From Streptomyces carpinensis (lineage in GTDB: Bacteria; Actinomycetota; Actinomycetes; Streptomycetales; Streptomycetaceae), in assembly GCF_002154505.1 (NCBI RefSeq), contig NZ_MUBM01000167.1, forward strand, positions 1 to 59,975: a stretch of DNA of 59,975 nucleotides, in the 5' to 3' direction. The notes under the pieces were generated by a model. That model did no database searches and had not been told where the DNA came from. It saw only the letters and a list, made by a program, of their open reading frames with translations. This document shows, in pieces, positions 1 to 7,439 of this stretch (its first letter is position 1; each line of letters opens with the position of its first letter). The position numbers were made by a program, and so were the translations under genes.

Positions 1-19
1 AGATTTGTATACGAGACAG
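1..19. other. probable residual sequencing adapter (transposase mosaic end)
   Basis: The first 19 bases match 17 of 19 positions of the Nextera/Tn5 mosaic-end sequence AGATGTGTATAAGAGACAG; the two differences are at positions 5 and 12. They precede the high-GC coding sequence abruptly. The likeliest reading is an untrimmed adapter at a contig end, so these bases should not be read as natural DNA. Confidence 0.8.
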
Positions 20-224
20 GTTGGAGGGTGGGCGGGTCGTCGCTGTCGCCGCCCCAGGTGAAGATGCCCTCGGCCGGCTGGCTCGCGAAGGGCACCTCGC
101 CCTCGAAACGGTCGACGGGCACGGGAGCGGGATCGGCGGCGGGATCCGGGGCCGCGTGCGCGGAGGCCAGCGGGATCAGCGCCGTGAGCAGGGCGGCGGA
201 GGCGAGCAGGGCGGTTCTTCGCAT
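20..224 (-). CDS. secreted protein, N-terminal fragment cut by the contig edge
   Basis: Only the first 68 or so codons are present; the gene runs off the left edge. The start is the ATG at 224. The translation opens with a classical signal peptide: Arg-Arg after the Met, a hydrophobic Leu/Ala core, and an Ala-His-Ala cleavage site near residue 24. A Pro/Ala/Asp-rich stretch follows, then an acidic Phe-Glu-Gly-Glu and Trp-Gly-Gly-Asp region that resembles the N-termini of secreted Streptomyces carbohydrate-active proteins. It is divergent from the GH30 glycosidase at 520, with about 295 bp shared between them. A role in polysaccharide degradation is inference from this neighbour; the catalytic part is missing, so the family cannot be fixed. 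Confidence 0.6.
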
Positions 225-303
225 GGACGGACCTTCCCGCGACTCGGGGACGTCTCTGGTGGATTTCCCGGGCTCGTTCCTCGAGCCCCTGATGCGCTCA
301 GAA

Positions 304-473
304 TTCACTCATGACTTAGATCACGGCGTGAGTTAACAAGCGGGCCGCCCGCTCCGTCAAGACTTCACACCACAACCGGTACACGGCCAACGCACCGCCG
401 CAGTACGCGCGTTGATCCTTCGGCTTGTGAACGCGCATCCTCTTGACGCGCATGAGATGCCGTCATTTACTCA
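304..473. promoter_or_regulatory. three TGAGTNAA half-sites between divergent secreted-protein genes
   Basis: The intergenic region 225-519 contains TGAGTGAA (minus strand, 304-311), TGAGTTAA (plus, 329-336) and TGAGTAAA (minus, 466-473). The first two form an imperfect inverted repeat with a 17-bp spacer. The region is A+T-richer than its surroundings and holds no gene. A regulator site shared by the two divergent genes is plausible but inferred. Confidence 0.35.
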
Positions 474-519
474 CGGCTCGCACGCCTCCCATCCCCCACC
501 TGAAGAAGGGCGGCGCACC

Positions 520-2388
520 ATGAGAAGACCCCTGCGCGCGGCTCGGCTGCTCCTTGCGGGCCTGCTGGCCACCGCCGGGCTGACCACCCTGACCGCTCCG
601 TCCGCGCACGCGGCCGGCGAGCAGGTCACGGCCTGGCTGACCACGACCGACGACTCCGGCGGGCGGCACGTGGTCCGCGGGCTCCAACCGCAGACACCCT
701 TCGCCTTCCAGTCCGGCACCGGCGGCGCCGGCGAGAACATCACGGTCGACGAGAACACCCGCTACCAGACCTTCACCGGCGGCGGCGCCTCCTTCACGGA
801 CACCGCGGCCTGGCTGATGAACAGCAGCGGCGCGCTGTCCGCGACGACGCGGGACGCGACCATGCGCAAGCTGTTCTCGCCGGCGGACGGCATCGGGCTG
901 TCGTTCCTGCGCAATCCGATGGGCGCCTCGGACCTGGCGCGGTACGGGTACACGTACGACGACGTGCCGGCCGGGCAGAGCGACCCGTCACTGGCGAAGT
1001 TCTCGATCGCGCACGACCTGGCGGACGTGGTGCCGCTGACCCGGCAGGCGCTCCAGCTGAACCCGGCGCTGACCGTGATGGCCTCGCCGTGGACCGCGCC
1101 GGCCTGGATGAAGGACAGCGGTCAGCTGGACGGGGGCTGGCTGAAGGCGGAGGACTACGGGGCGTACGCCTCGTACTTCGTGAAGTACCTCCAGGCGTAT
1201 CGGGACCAGGGCATCCCGGTGTCCTACGTGACCGCGCAGAACGAGCCGACGTGCTGCTCGGGATATCCGTCGATGAGCTGGAACGCCTCCGGTCTGGCCT
1301 ACTTCACCAAGAACGAGGTGCTGCCCCAGCTCCAGGCGGCCGGGCTGACCACGAAGGTCCTCGCCCACGACTGGAACTGGGACACCTACGACTCCTACGC
1401 CGCGCAGACGGTCGACGACCCGGCCGTCCGCTCGCATCCGAACTTCGGCGGGATCGCCTGGCACGGCTACGGCGGTGACGTCACGAAGCAGACCACGGTC
1501 CACGACCGGTACCCGCAGCTGGACGCGTTCGGCACCGAGCACTCCGGCGGCACCTGGATCGCGAACCAGCAGCGCGAGGACATGCTCGACATCGTCGACT
1601 ACACGCGCAACTGGGCGAAGTCGGTGACGAAGTGGTCGCTCGCGGTGGACCAGGACCGCGGGCCGCACAACGGCGGGTGCGGGACGTGCAGCGGGCTGAT
1701 CACGGTGCACGACCGGGACGCTCGATCCGGCCAGGTGGACTACACCGTCGAGTACTACGACATGGGGCACCTGACGAAGTTCGTCCGGCCGGGCGCGCAG
1801 CGGATCGCGTCGACCGCCTCGTCGTCCGTGCCCAACGTGGCGTGGCTCAACCCGGACGGCAGCAAGGCGCTGATCGCCTACAACGACGCCTCGAGCGCGA
1901 AGACGGTGACCATCGACTGGGGCTCGCAGCACGCCAGTTACTCGCTCCCGGGCAAGACCTCGGCGACCTTCACCTGGTCGGGGACGCAGTCGGGTGGCGG
2001 GAGCCGGTCGGGGGCGTTCGTGGGTCTGGCGGGCAAGTGCCTGGACGTGGCCGGTGCTTCGTCGGCCGACGGGACGGCCGTGCAGCTCTACGACTGCAAC
2101 GGCACGGCCGCCCAGCAGTGGACGGTGCGGGCGGACGGTTCCGTCCAGGCACTCGGCAAGTGCCTGGACGTGACGTCGGGCTCGACGGCCGACGGGGCGA
2201 AGGTGCAGCTGTACGACTGCAACGGCACCGGGGCTCAGCAGTGGTCGTACAACGCGTCGACGGGTGACGTGGTGAACCTGGCAGCGAACAAGTGTCTGGA
2301 CGTCACCGACAACTCCTCGGCCAACGGCGCCCGGGCGCAGATCTGGTCGTGCACGGGGGCGGCGAACCAGAAGTGGCAGCTGAAGTGA
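520..2388 (+). CDS. secreted GH30 family glycosidase with C-terminal ricin-type (CBM13) domain
   Basis: The predicted enzyme is 622 aa and exported: MRRPLRAARLLLAG begins a signal peptide cleaved near residue 33 (AHAA). The GH30 clan-A catalytic barrel occupies roughly residues 40-480. The acid/base Glu is about residue 242 in QNEPTC and the nucleophile Glu about residue 340 in GTEHSGG. After a Gly/Ser linker near residue 490, three QxW-type repeats (QQW, QQW, QKW) form a ricin/CBM13 beta-trefoil that binds sugars. GH30 members hydrolyse beta-1,6-galactans, beta-1,6-glucans, glucosylceramide or xylans; sequence alone does not settle the substrate here. The ATG at 520 is chosen over an in-frame start at 412 because AAGAAGGG lies just upstream and the signal peptide starts here. 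Confidence 0.88.
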   Translation: MRRPLRAARLLLAGLLATAGLTTLTAPSAHAAGEQVTAWLTTTDDSGGRHVVRGLQPQTPFAFQSGTGGAGENITVDENTRYQTFTGGGASFTDTAAWLMNSSGALSATTRDATMRKLFSPADGIGLSFLRNPMGASDLARYGYTYDDVPAGQSDPSLAKFSIAHDLADVVPLTRQALQLNPALTVMASPWTAPAWMKDSGQLDGGWLKAEDYGAYASYFVKYLQAYRDQGIPVSYVTAQNEPTCCSGYPSMSWNASGLAYFTKNEVLPQLQAAGLTTKVLAHDWNWDTYDSYAAQTVDDPAVRSHPNFGGIAWHGYGGDVTKQTTVHDRYPQLDAFGTEHSGGTWIANQQREDMLDIVDYTRNWAKSVTKWSLAVDQDRGPHNGGCGTCSGLITVHDRDARSGQVDYTVEYYDMGHLTKFVRPGAQRIASTASSSVPNVAWLNPDGSKALIAYNDASSAKTVTIDWGSQHASYSLPGKTSATFTWSGTQSGGGSRSGAFVGLAGKCLDVAGASSADGTAVQLYDCNGTAAQQWTVRADGSVQALGKCLDVTSGSTADGAKVQLYDCNGTGAQQWSYNASTGDVVNLAANKCLDVTDNSSANGARAQIWSCTGAANQKWQLK

Positions 2389-2479
2389 CGTATCGTCAGA
2401 CTAGGCGCCGGTGACCGGTCGGCCGAGGTGACCGCCCGGCCGCCGCCGTCGCCGTAACCGCCCCGACCTGGAGTCCGGC

Positions 2480-3073
2480 ATGACCACACCGCGGGACCTG
2501 TTGTTCGTCAGTCTGGACGTGCCGGGCACGCGGCCCGTCGAGCAGGGAGACCTGTCACTGGCCCTCGCGGGGGCCGAACTGGTCGACCTGCTCTCGGCCG
2601 AGTCCGTCTCCCTGGACGGCGAGCGCATCCTGCCCGGCCTGGTGCCGGCCACCGGTGACCGGCTCCTAGACGAGGCGGGGGCGTCGCTCGTCGGTGAGGC
2701 GCCGTACGAGACCGTCGAGGACTGGCTGTGGCGCCGGGGGCGCGGGCTGGCCGTGGCCTACGTCACCGTGCTGGAGGCGGCGGGACAGCTGGCCGGGCGG
2801 CGCCACCGGTGGATGCCCCGGGGGTCCGACCGGCCGGTCCCGGTCGACTCACCGGCGCGGCAGGCGGCGGCCGATCGCTGGGCCTCCCACGAGCCCGTCC
2901 TCGCCGGACTGGCCGAGGCGCTGGGCATCCCCGGGGAGAGCGCCGAACCCGACGACGAGGCCGTGGTGACCGTGCTGGCCGCCGTCCACGACGCGGTGCA
3001 GGAGCTGGAGGCCGTACGGCAGCGGCGGCGCATCGAGGACGCGGCCTTCGACAACATCTGGCGCGCCCCCTGA
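2480..3073 (+). CDS. GPP34 (GOLPH3/Vps74-like) family protein
   Basis: This 197-aa protein starts with TTPRDLLFVSLD and continues with DLSLALAGAELVDLL, the hallmark of the GPP34 family related to the yeast/human Golgi phosphoprotein Vps74/GOLPH3. In eukaryotes these bind phosphatidylinositol-4-phosphate and sort glycosyltransferases. Streptomyces genomes hold several paralogues of unknown role, so no function is assigned. It is mostly alpha-helical with charged C-terminal helices (Arg-Gln-Arg-Arg-Arg), and has no signal peptide or membrane segment. GGAG stands seven bases before the ATG. It converges on the VOC gene with a 13-bp gap. Confidence 0.8.
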   Translation: MTTPRDLLFVSLDVPGTRPVEQGDLSLALAGAELVDLLSAESVSLDGERILPGLVPATGDRLLDEAGASLVGEAPYETVEDWLWRRGRGLAVAYVTVLEAAGQLAGRRHRWMPRGSDRPVPVDSPARQAAADRWASHEPVLAGLAEALGIPGESAEPDDEAVVTVLAAVHDAVQELEAVRQRRRIEDAAFDNIWRAP

Positions 3074-3086
3074 CCACCGCGACCGG

Positions 3087-3512
3087 CTACCGGACCGGCT
3101 CGCCGACGCCCAGCAGGTTGCCCTCGCTGTCGCGGAACCAGGCGCCCCGCTCGCCGCGGGCGCCCTTGCTCGGGTAGTTGCCCTCGATCTCGGCGATGCC
3201 GTCCCGGGTGCGCAGGCCGGGCGCGTCGACCTCCTCGAAGACCACCCCGCGGTGCCGCAGCTCGGCCACGACCGCCTCGATGTCGTCCACCTCGAAGGCC
3301 ATCTGGGTGAAGGTGCCGGGCGAGGACCCCACCGAGCGGAACACGACGAAGTCCACACCCGAGCACCGGTACAGCAGCCCGCCGGGGCGCTCGTCCACGG
3401 GTTCGAGACCGAGCTTCTCGGCGTAGAAACGGCGGGCCCGGCCCAGGTCCCGCGCGGGCAGCCGGGTGGCTACGCGGGCCCTGGACAGCGGGGCGGCGGT
3501 GTCTGTGGTCAT
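3087..3512 (-). CDS. VOC superfamily (glyoxalase/bleomycin-resistance-like) protein
   Basis: At 141 aa this has single-module VOC length. The N-terminal strand VATRLPARDLGRARRFYAEKLGLEP, the central FVVFRSVGSSPGTFTQMAFEVDD and the C-terminal AWFRDSEGNLLGVGEP match the duplicated beta-alpha-beta-beta-beta fold. Such proteins bind a metal and act on small electrophiles, or act as binding proteins; the substrate cannot be told here. It lies 13 bp downstream of cimA on the same strand, so it is probably co-transcribed. The GGAGG before its ATG is only one base away, so the real start may differ slightly or translation may rely on coupling. Confidence 0.8.
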   Translation of the reverse strand: MTTDTAAPLSRARVATRLPARDLGRARRFYAEKLGLEPVDERPGGLLYRCSGVDFVVFRSVGSSPGTFTQMAFEVDDIEAVVAELRHRGVVFEEVDAPGLRTRDGIAEIEGNYPSKGARGERGAWFRDSEGNLLGVGEPVR

Positions 3513-3525
3513 GCCTCCACTGTGG

Positions 3526-5130
3526 CTACTGCGCCGGTTCGACGCCCGCCCGCAGCAGCCCGTAGGTGTACGCGTCCTCCAGTGCCTGCCAGGAGGCCGC
3601 GATGACGTTGTCGGCGACGCCGACGGTGGACCACTCGCCCGTGCCGTCCGAGGTGGAGATGAGCACGCGCGTGGTGGAGGAGGTGCCGTGCCTGCCCTCC
3701 AGGATGCGGACCTTGTAGTCGACCAGCTCGATGGTGGCCAGCTGGGGGTAGATCTTCTCCAGGGCCACGCGCAGGGCGCGGTCGAGCGCGTTGACCGGGC
3801 CGTTGCCCTCGGCGGTGGCGACGATCCGCTCGGACTTGGCCCACAGCTTGACGGTGGCCTCGTTGGCGTGGGTGCCGTCGGGGCGGTCCTCGACGATGGC
3901 CCGCCAGGACTCCACGTCGAAGTACTTCAGGGGCTTGCCCTCGGCCTCCGTGCGGAGCAGCAGTTCGAAGCTCGCGTCGGCCGCCTCGTAGGTGTAGCCC
4001 TTGAGTTCGCGTTCCTTGACGCGCTCGACGACGCGGCCGACCAGTTCACGGTCGCCGCCGAGGTCGATGCCGAGTTCCTTGCCCTTGAGCTCGATCGAGG
4101 CCCGGCCGGCCATGTCGGAGACCAGCATCCGCATGGTGTTGCCGACCTGCTCGGGGTCGATGTGCTGGTACAGGTCCGGGTCGACCTTGATCGCGGAGGC
4201 GTGCAGGCCGGCCTTGTGGGCGAAGGCGGAGAGGCCGACGTAGGGCTGGTGCGTGGAGGGGGTGAGGTTGACGACCTCGGCGATCGCGTGCGAGATGCGG
4301 GTCATCTCGCGCAGCCGGCCCTCGGGCAGCACCCTCTTGCCGTACTTCAGTTCCAGGGCGGCGACGACCGGGAACAGGTTGGCGTTGCCGACGCGCTCGC
4401 CGTAGCCGTTGGCCGTGCACTGCACGTGGGTGGCGCCGGCGTCGACCGCGGCCAGGGTGTTGGCGACGGCGCAGCCGGTGTCGTCCTGGGCGTGGATGCC
4501 GAGGCGGGCGCCGGTGTCCGCCAGGACCGTGGAGACCACCGCCTGGATCTGGGCGGGCAGCATGCCGCCGTTGGTGTCGCAGAGGACCACCACGTCGGCG
4601 CCCGCCTCGGCGGCGGCCCGGACGACCGACTTGGCGTACTCGGCGTTGGCGCGGTAGCCGTCGAAGAAGTGCTCGCAGTCGACGAAGACGCGGCGGCCTT
4701 CGCAGCGCAGGTGGGAGACGGTGTCCCGGACCATCTCCAGGTTCTCCTCCAGCGTGGTGCGCAGCGCCAGCTCCACGTGCCGGTCGTGCGACTTGGCCAC
4801 GAGGGTGATCACCTCGGCGCCCGAGTCCAGGAGCGCCCTGACCTGGGGGTCGTCCGCCGCCTTCGCGCCGGCCCGCCGGGTGGAGCCGAAGGCGACCAGC
4901 TGGGCGTGCTTGAAGTCGATCTCCTGCCGGGCGCGGGCGAAGAACTCGGTGTCCCGCGGGTTCGCGCCGGGCCAGCCGCCCTCGATGAAGCCCACGCCGA
5001 AGTCGTCCAGGTGCCGGGCGATGGCCAGCTTGTCGGCGACGGTGAGGTTGATGCCCTCGCGCTGGGCGCCGTCGCGCAAAGTGGTGTCGAAGACGTGGAA
5101 CGAATCGTCCAGCCGGCTGGTTTCGGACAT
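3526..5130 (-). CDS. cimA: citramalate synthase
   Basis: The 534-aa enzyme condenses pyruvate with acetyl-CoA to (R)-citramalate, the entry to a threonine-independent isoleucine route. It begins with the DRE-TIM metallolyase signature FDTTLRDGAQREG (residues about 14-26), has the HAQDDTGCAVANT metal/active-site region, and ends in a LeuA-type regulatory domain. Length and the REGINLT context favour citramalate synthase over 2-isopropylmalate synthase; homocitrate synthase is a more remote alternative. CAGGAG sits 8 bp before the ATG. The roughly 280-bp upstream region contains a strong intrinsic terminator (5237-5266) and a possible short leader ORF, suggesting attenuation. Other isoleucine/leucine/valine genes in the window fit the assignment. 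Confidence 0.9.
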   Translation of the reverse strand: MSETSRLDDSFHVFDTTLRDGAQREGINLTVADKLAIARHLDDFGVGFIEGGWPGANPRDTEFFARARQEIDFKHAQLVAFGSTRRAGAKAADDPQVRALLDSGAEVITLVAKSHDRHVELALRTTLEENLEMVRDTVSHLRCEGRRVFVDCEHFFDGYRANAEYAKSVVRAAAEAGADVVVLCDTNGGMLPAQIQAVVSTVLADTGARLGIHAQDDTGCAVANTLAAVDAGATHVQCTANGYGERVGNANLFPVVAALELKYGKRVLPEGRLREMTRISHAIAEVVNLTPSTHQPYVGLSAFAHKAGLHASAIKVDPDLYQHIDPEQVGNTMRMLVSDMAGRASIELKGKELGIDLGGDRELVGRVVERVKERELKGYTYEAADASFELLLRTEAEGKPLKYFDVESWRAIVEDRPDGTHANEATVKLWAKSERIVATAEGNGPVNALDRALRVALEKIYPQLATIELVDYKVRILEGRHGTSSTTRVLISTSDGTGEWSTVGVADNVIAASWQALEDAYTYGLLRAGVEPAQ

Positions 5131-5236
5131 GTCTCAAGGCTCCTGATATGGGATCTCGGTCGTACCGGAATGACCGGTTCCACCGTCCCCCCAATACTCC
5201 CTCGCGCTTCGTCCCCGGCTGAAGGTGGGCCAGGAA

Positions 5237-5266
5237 AACGAAAAACCTCTCGCGGGTGCGAGAGGT
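5237..5266 (-). terminator. intrinsic terminator in the cimA leader (attenuator candidate)
   Basis: On the minus strand a perfect 9-bp stem (ACCTCTCGC / GCGAGAGGT) with a 4-nt loop is followed by TTTTTCGTTTT. Such a U-tract is exceptional in this G+C-rich sequence. It lies about 107 nt upstream of the cimA start, where it would stop transcription before the gene. It could instead terminate readthrough from the MHS transporter, but a second hairpin (5374-5397) already lies closer to that gene. Confidence 0.75.
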
Positions 5267-5320
5267 CTGCGCGCGGGTCGAGGACGACGGTGGCCGCCCG
5301 TACCTGGTCGTACGTGGCGG

Positions 5321-5356
5321 TCACTGCGGACCGGCGCGCTTGCTGCCAATAATCAT
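5321..5356 (-). CDS. possible cimA leader peptide MIIGSKRAGPQ
   Basis: An 11-codon ORF upstream of the leader terminator starts ATG-ATT-ATT and so encodes two consecutive isoleucines, using ATT, which is rare in such G+C-rich genomes. Isoleucine is the end product of the citramalate pathway, so the arrangement suits attenuation by charged tRNA-Ile. Against it: no convincing ribosome binding site precedes the ATG, and the same bases (CATGAT) could be a promoter -10 element. I could not draw a clear antiterminator. Confidence 0.4.
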   Translation of the reverse strand: MIIGSKRAGPQ

Positions 5357-5373
5357 GGCGAACGAGAGCACGA

Positions 5374-5397
5374 GGGCAGTTTGGCACAGTTCTGCCC
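5374..5397 (-). terminator. hairpin downstream of the MHS transporter gene
   Basis: GGGCAG (5374-5379) and CTGCCC (5392-5397) pair around a 12-nt loop, 17 bp after the transporter stop codon. It has no U-tract. It probably separates the transporter transcript from the cimA leader. Confidence 0.4.
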
Positions 5398-5414
5398 CCG
5401 CGCTCACCGCCGTC

Positions 5415-6752
5415 TCAGGATGCGGGCGTCAGCCTGGACTCCTGAGCCGCCTTCAGCCGGGTCAGATCCAGGTCCTTCGTCTCCCGCATGGTGACGTACA
5501 CCACCAGGGAGACGGCCGCGCAGGCCGCCACGTACCAGAAGAATCCGGACTCCGCGCCGGCCTTCTTGAACCACAGGGCGACGTACTCTGCCGTGCCGCC
5601 GAACAGGGCGTTGGCGAGGGCGTACGGCAGGGCCACGCCGAGGGCGCGTACGCCGGTCGGGAACAGCTCGGCCTTCACGCACGCGTTGATGGAGGTGTAG
5701 CCGGTGACCACGACCAGCGCGAGCAGGGACAGCCCGAGCGCCGGCCAGAAGCTGCCCGCGTGTCCCAGCAGCGTCATGATCGGCACGGTCAGGAAGGTCG
5801 AGCCGAGCGCGAAGGTGATCAGCAGCGGCCGGCGGCCGATCCGGTCGGACAGCCGGCCGGCCAGCGGCTGGAGGCAGGCGAAGACGATCAGCGCGGTGAA
5901 GGAGACCAGGGTCGCGGTCCGCTTGGGCAGGCCCGCCGAGTTGGACAGGAACTTCGTCAGATAGGTGGTGTAGGTGTAGTAGGCCACCGTGCCGCCCATG
6001 GTCAGGGCGATCACCAGGAACGCCTCCCGCTTGTGCCGCCACAGCGCGCGCAGCGTGCCGCGCTCCTCGCCGCCGGTGGCGTCGGCCTCATAGATCTCGG
6101 TCTCCAGCATGCTGCGGCGCAGGTAGAAGATCACGGCCGCGCCGAGCGCGCCGACGACGAACGGGATGCGCCAGCCGTAACTGTGCAGGGCCGTGTCGGA
6201 CATGGTGCGCTGGAGCACGATCTGCAGGCCGAGGCCGACGATCTGGCCGGCGGTCATGGACACGTACTGGAAGCTGGAGGCGAAGCCGCGCCGGCGCGGG
6301 TCGGAGGCCTCGGTGAGGTAGGTGGCGCTGGCCGCGTACTCGCCGCCCACCGACAGCCCCTGCAGCAGCCGGGCGAGGAGCAGCACCAGCGCGCCCCCGT
6401 ATCCGGCGACCGCGTACGTCGGCGCCACGGCGATCAGGACGGCGGACGCCGACATGAGGGTGACGGTCAGCGTGAGCGCCGCCTTGCGGCCGCGGCGGTC
6501 ACCCACCCGGCCGAGCAGCCAGCCGCCCACCGGCCGCATGAAGAAGCCGACGGCGAAGATGCCCGCGGTGTTCATCATCTGGGCGGTGGGGTTGCCGTGC
6601 GGGAAGAACGCCCCGGCGAAGTAGGTGGCGAAACTGGCGTAGACGAACCAGTCGTACCACTCCACCATGTTCCCGGCGGAGCCGATCCAGATCTTCTTCC
6701 AGTGATCTCGTCCCATGAGTCGTAACGTGCCGCGTGTTCGCGGCTGCGACAA
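5415..6752 (-). CDS. MFS transporter, metabolite:H+ symporter (MHS) subfamily
   Basis: This 445-aa, 12-helix protein opens GNMVEWYDWFVYASFATYFAGAFFP and carries the loop motif GRVGDRRGRKAAL, both typical of MHS transporters such as ShiA, ProP and KgtP, which import organic acids, betaines or shikimate with protons. A TTG at 6752 with GGGAGG five bases upstream is the best-supported start; an ATG at 6716 (MGRDHWKK) lacks a clear ribosome site but would fit the family length. It is the last gene of a minus-strand run after the urease-like genes, agmatine deiminase and TetR gene (57-bp gap). The substrate may therefore be linked to that nitrogen pathway; this is inference. Confidence 0.85.
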   Translation of the reverse strand: MSQPRTRGTLRLMGRDHWKKIWIGSAGNMVEWYDWFVYASFATYFAGAFFPHGNPTAQMMNTAGIFAVGFFMRPVGGWLLGRVGDRRGRKAALTLTVTLMSASAVLIAVAPTYAVAGYGGALVLLLARLLQGLSVGGEYAASATYLTEASDPRRRGFASSFQYVSMTAGQIVGLGLQIVLQRTMSDTALHSYGWRIPFVVGALGAAVIFYLRRSMLETEIYEADATGGEERGTLRALWRHKREAFLVIALTMGGTVAYYTYTTYLTKFLSNSAGLPKRTATLVSFTALIVFACLQPLAGRLSDRIGRRPLLITFALGSTFLTVPIMTLLGHAGSFWPALGLSLLALVVVTGYTSINACVKAELFPTGVRALGVALPYALANALFGGTAEYVALWFKKAGAESGFFWYVAACAAVSLVVYVTMRETKDLDLTRLKAAQESRLTPAS

Positions 6753-6809
6753 GTCCGCCTCCCGTTGTGTTCATTGTGTTCATGACACATCGGCGCCCGC
6801 ACGGCGGCG

Positions 6810-7421
6810 TCAGGCGTCCGCGCGCCCCAGCGACTCGTCCAGGAACTCCCGTACGTGGCCGAGGATCTGCTCCCGGTCGGTGCCGCGCAGGCCGATGGCC
6901 ACGTGGATGGAGAAGCCGTCGAGGAGGGCGCGCAGCCGGGCGGCGAAGCGGTCGGCGTCGACGGGGCGGAACTCGCCGCGCGAGACGCCCTCGGCGACCA
7001 GGGCGGCCAGGTCCCGGTGCCAGGCGCCCTCGATGGCGGCCTGCCGGTCGCGGCCGTCCTCGTCGGCGTTCAGCGAGCGGTTCCACACCTCCAGCCACAG
7101 CGTCCAGTGCGGGTCGCGGTGGCCGTCGGGGACGTACAGGTCGACGTAGGCGTCCAGGCGTTCCCGGGCGGGGGCGGTGCGGGTCAGCAGCCGGCCGCGC
7201 TCGGCGCCCAGCCGGCTCTCGCTCCACTCCAGGGTGCGCAGCAGCAACTCGTCCTTGGAGCCGAAGTAGTACAGCAGATGGCCGCTGCTCATGCCGACCT
7301 CGCGGCCCAGCGCCGCCATGGTGAGCTTCTCCAGACCGCGCTCGGCGATCATCTCCATGGCGGCGGCGAGGACCTCCTCGCGCGGCGGCGCGTTCCTGCG
7401 CGCACGGGCCGCACCGGCCAT
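6810..7421 (-). CDS. TetR/AcrR family transcriptional regulator
   Basis: The 203-aa protein has an N-terminal TetR helix-turn-helix (residues about 15-60: VLAAAMEMIAERG through MSSGHLLYYFGSKDELL). The ligand-binding C-terminal half includes a BetI/TetR_C-like YVPDGHRDPHWTLWLEVW. AGGAG precedes the ATG. It lies 18 bp after agmatine deiminase within the minus-strand run and probably controls this block; the divergent promoter region at 10951-11094 is the natural place to look for its operator. The ligand is unknown. Confidence 0.87.
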   Translation of the reverse strand: MAGAARARRNAPPREEVLAAAMEMIAERGLEKLTMAALGREVGMSSGHLLYYFGSKDELLLRTLEWSESRLGAERGRLLTRTAPARERLDAYVDLYVPDGHRDPHWTLWLEVWNRSLNADEDGRDRQAAIEGAWHRDLAALVAEGVSRGEFRPVDADRFAARLRALLDGFSIHVAIGLRGTDREQILGHVREFLDESLGRADA

Positions 7422-7439
7422 CTGCTGCTCCTGTACGTG

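Noticed and set aside
3466..5352. 628-codon open frame on the plus strand across cimA
   Set aside because: It is antisense to cimA and mirrors its codon bias (Val/Gly/Asp/Leu-rich, no domain). Long antisense frames are expected at this G+C content.
5131..5414. T-box riboswitch in the cimA leader
   Set aside because: No T-box sequence, specifier loop or AG-bulge could be seen; only a terminator and mini-ORF.
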